Below are positions 63,195 to 64,000 of a stretch of 64,000 nucleotides of DNA, one piece after another. Source of the DNA: an uncultured Aquimarina sp. (GTDB taxonomy: Bacteria > Bacteroidota > Bacteroidia > Flavobacteriales > Flavobacteriaceae); assembly GCA_947497175.1 (NCBI GenBank), contig CANMFM010000007.1, positions 372,001-436,000 on the forward strand, written 5' to 3'. A program made the translations under genes and the position numbers. The notes under the pieces are model-generated. The model was not told where the DNA came from and did not search any database. It saw only the letters and a program-made list of their open reading frames with translations. Within the stretch, counting starts at the first letter, position 1; the number at the start of each line of letters is the position of its first letter.

Positions 63195-64000
63195 GATATA
63201 TAATGTTTAAAAGGTTTAAAATTTGAAATATTAAGTTGATATATGTGATCTGTTTTGGTAGTCCCGAAGGATAGTTTCTCGAGCAGATCTGCCACTAATT
63301 TATTTTTTGGCGTTTCTAAATACTCCCCTACAATAATTTCTGCATCCATACCAGCAGCATCTGAAGCAATAGTGTTTATGGCATAATATTCTACGCCTCG
63401 TTTTAGAACTCTACAACTCATGATCCAAGTGTCAACAAAAATTGAATTATCAGCTTTTTTTTCTAGAATAATCACCGAAATTAAACCATAATCGCCAAAC
63501 TTATCCTTTAATTTTACCGCATATGTTAGGTGAGCTTCTGAAGTCATAAATTCTTTAATATCGTTCTCGGTATATCGCTGTGTTCTGAGATTGAATTGAT
63601 TAGATCGCTGAGTAAGCTGAGCTATTCTGGGAACATCTTTTTCTTTAAAGCTTTCGATTACTCCTTCCATCTTTAAAGATTTTAGATAATCATCCATATT
63701 AGTTACAGAAGATATTAATTTTTTACGTTCTGCCTCTTGTTGATATTGTGCTGTTCTATCTTTATCGTTATCAGAGTATGACGCTGTATCAAACAAATTT
63801 AAGCTGGTCAAATATGGCAGGTATAGAGCGGGATCTTCTGGTAATTCGGGTACAGTAACTTCGGGAAGGCTTTGTCTTACAATATCACGCTCAGCAGGGT
63901 TATCATCAATAAATACCATAGCATCAAAACCTATATTTAGAACCTCCTGAATATACCGTATATTATCTGCTTTATTTTTCCAATTGGCAACAAACACTGA
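63191..64000 (-). CDS. FkbH-like HAD-IIIC protein (partial, N-terminus outside window)
   Basis: About 270 C-terminal residues; the frame is open at the right edge. The reading SVFVANWKNKADNIRYIQE and FIDDNPAERDIVRQSLPEVTVPELP shows the HAD-IIIC core with the DDNP motif. A GNAT-like C-terminal domain follows (about 100-225, with LTQRSNQFNLRTQRYTENDI and RVLKRGVEYYAIN). Characterised FkbH proteins transfer the glyceryl group of 1,3-bisphosphoglycerate to an ACP with loss of phosphate. The ACP gene overlaps its end by four bases, which supports the same role here. Confidence 0.92.
   Translation of the reverse strand, partial: SVFVANWKNKADNIRYIQEVLNIGFDAMVFIDDNPAERDIVRQSLPEVTVPELPEDPALYLPYLTSLNLFDTASYSDNDKDRTAQYQQEAERKKLISSVTNMDDYLKSLKMEGVIESFKEKDVPRIAQLTQRSNQFNLRTQRYTENDIKEFMTSEAHLTYAVKLKDKFGDYGLISVIILEKKADNSIFVDTWIMSCRVLKRGVEYYAINTIASDAAGMDAEIIVGEYLETPKNKLVADLLEKLSFGTTKTDHIYQLNISNFKPFKHYIS

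Noticed and set aside
1..64000. tRNA, rRNA, tmRNA, CRISPR, IS elements, prophage or conjugation genes
   Set aside because: Intergenic regions were read on both strands and none of the expected cores (for example GGTTCGAATC T-loop arms, transposase motifs or integrase motifs) was found.

Overview
The window looks like chromosome from a marine-type Bacteroidetes, most likely Flavobacteriaceae. Supporting signs are low GC, almost no Shine-Dalgarno sequences, several exact Bacteroidetes -7 promoter boxes (TAnnTTTG), a TonB-dependent receptor with an N-terminal carboxypeptidase-regulatory-like domain, a head-GIN/DUF2807 protein, a RecQ with a C-terminal helix-turn-helix tail, and a Wza/Wzc/CpsB capsule locus. 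I see no rRNA, tRNA, CRISPR array, insertion sequence, integrase or phage gene.

Positions 1-33800 are mostly housekeeping. In order they hold ychF (cut by the window edge), a secreted protein, a TonB receptor, a YbdG-type MscS channel, a PgpH-like HD phosphohydrolase, a thiolase and an NlpC/P60 peptidase. Next come a GNAT, a TetR-azoreductase-SDR module with matching operators, a GAPDH, a DUF2461 protein and cysE-cysM. These are followed by an SGNH lipoprotein, an EthD lipoprotein, a tandem pair of unrecognised paralogous proteins, recQ, panE, a MOSC protein, a TruA-like synthase and a BON-LysM protein. The stretch ends with cmk, a solitary mreB paralogue, lon, and an ECF sigma / membrane partner / two beta-solenoid protein operon.

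Positions 33847 to the right edge (about 30 kb, continuing beyond the window) form one large exopolysaccharide or capsule locus. Its export part is a CpsB-type phosphatase, a Wzc-type tyrosine autokinase and a Wza-type export lipoprotein. Its sugar part contains all four functions of the bacillosamine route: PglF-like dehydratase, PglE-like aminotransferase, a PglD-like acetyltransferase domain fused to a FemAB-like domain, and a PglC-like phosphoglycosyl transferase. A second phosphoglycosyl transferase, three glycosyltransferases and an EpsG/Wzy-like polymerase complete assembly. Decoration genes are unusually many: three FemAB/GNAT-like proteins in a row, a PurN-like formyltransferase, a NodU/CmcH-type carbamoyltransferase, two separate MBOAT + SGNH pairs, a CapK-like adenylate-forming enzyme, and a free acyl carrier protein next to an FkbH-like HAD protein. 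A beta-helix lipoprotein may act on the finished polymer. No Wzx flippase is seen and it may lie past position 64000.

The most interesting ideas are: (1) the PglD-FemAB fusion inside a rebuilt bacillosamine pathway; (2) a Dlt-like decoration machine in which FkbH loads a glyceryl-type group on an ACP and an MBOAT plus SGNH pair moves it to the polysaccharide; (3) runs of five or more C residues in the leaders of all four plus-strand units of the locus from 41727 onward; and (4) paired TetR operators that identify a small redox regulon. All functional statements rest on reading motifs and remembered families; no search was run.
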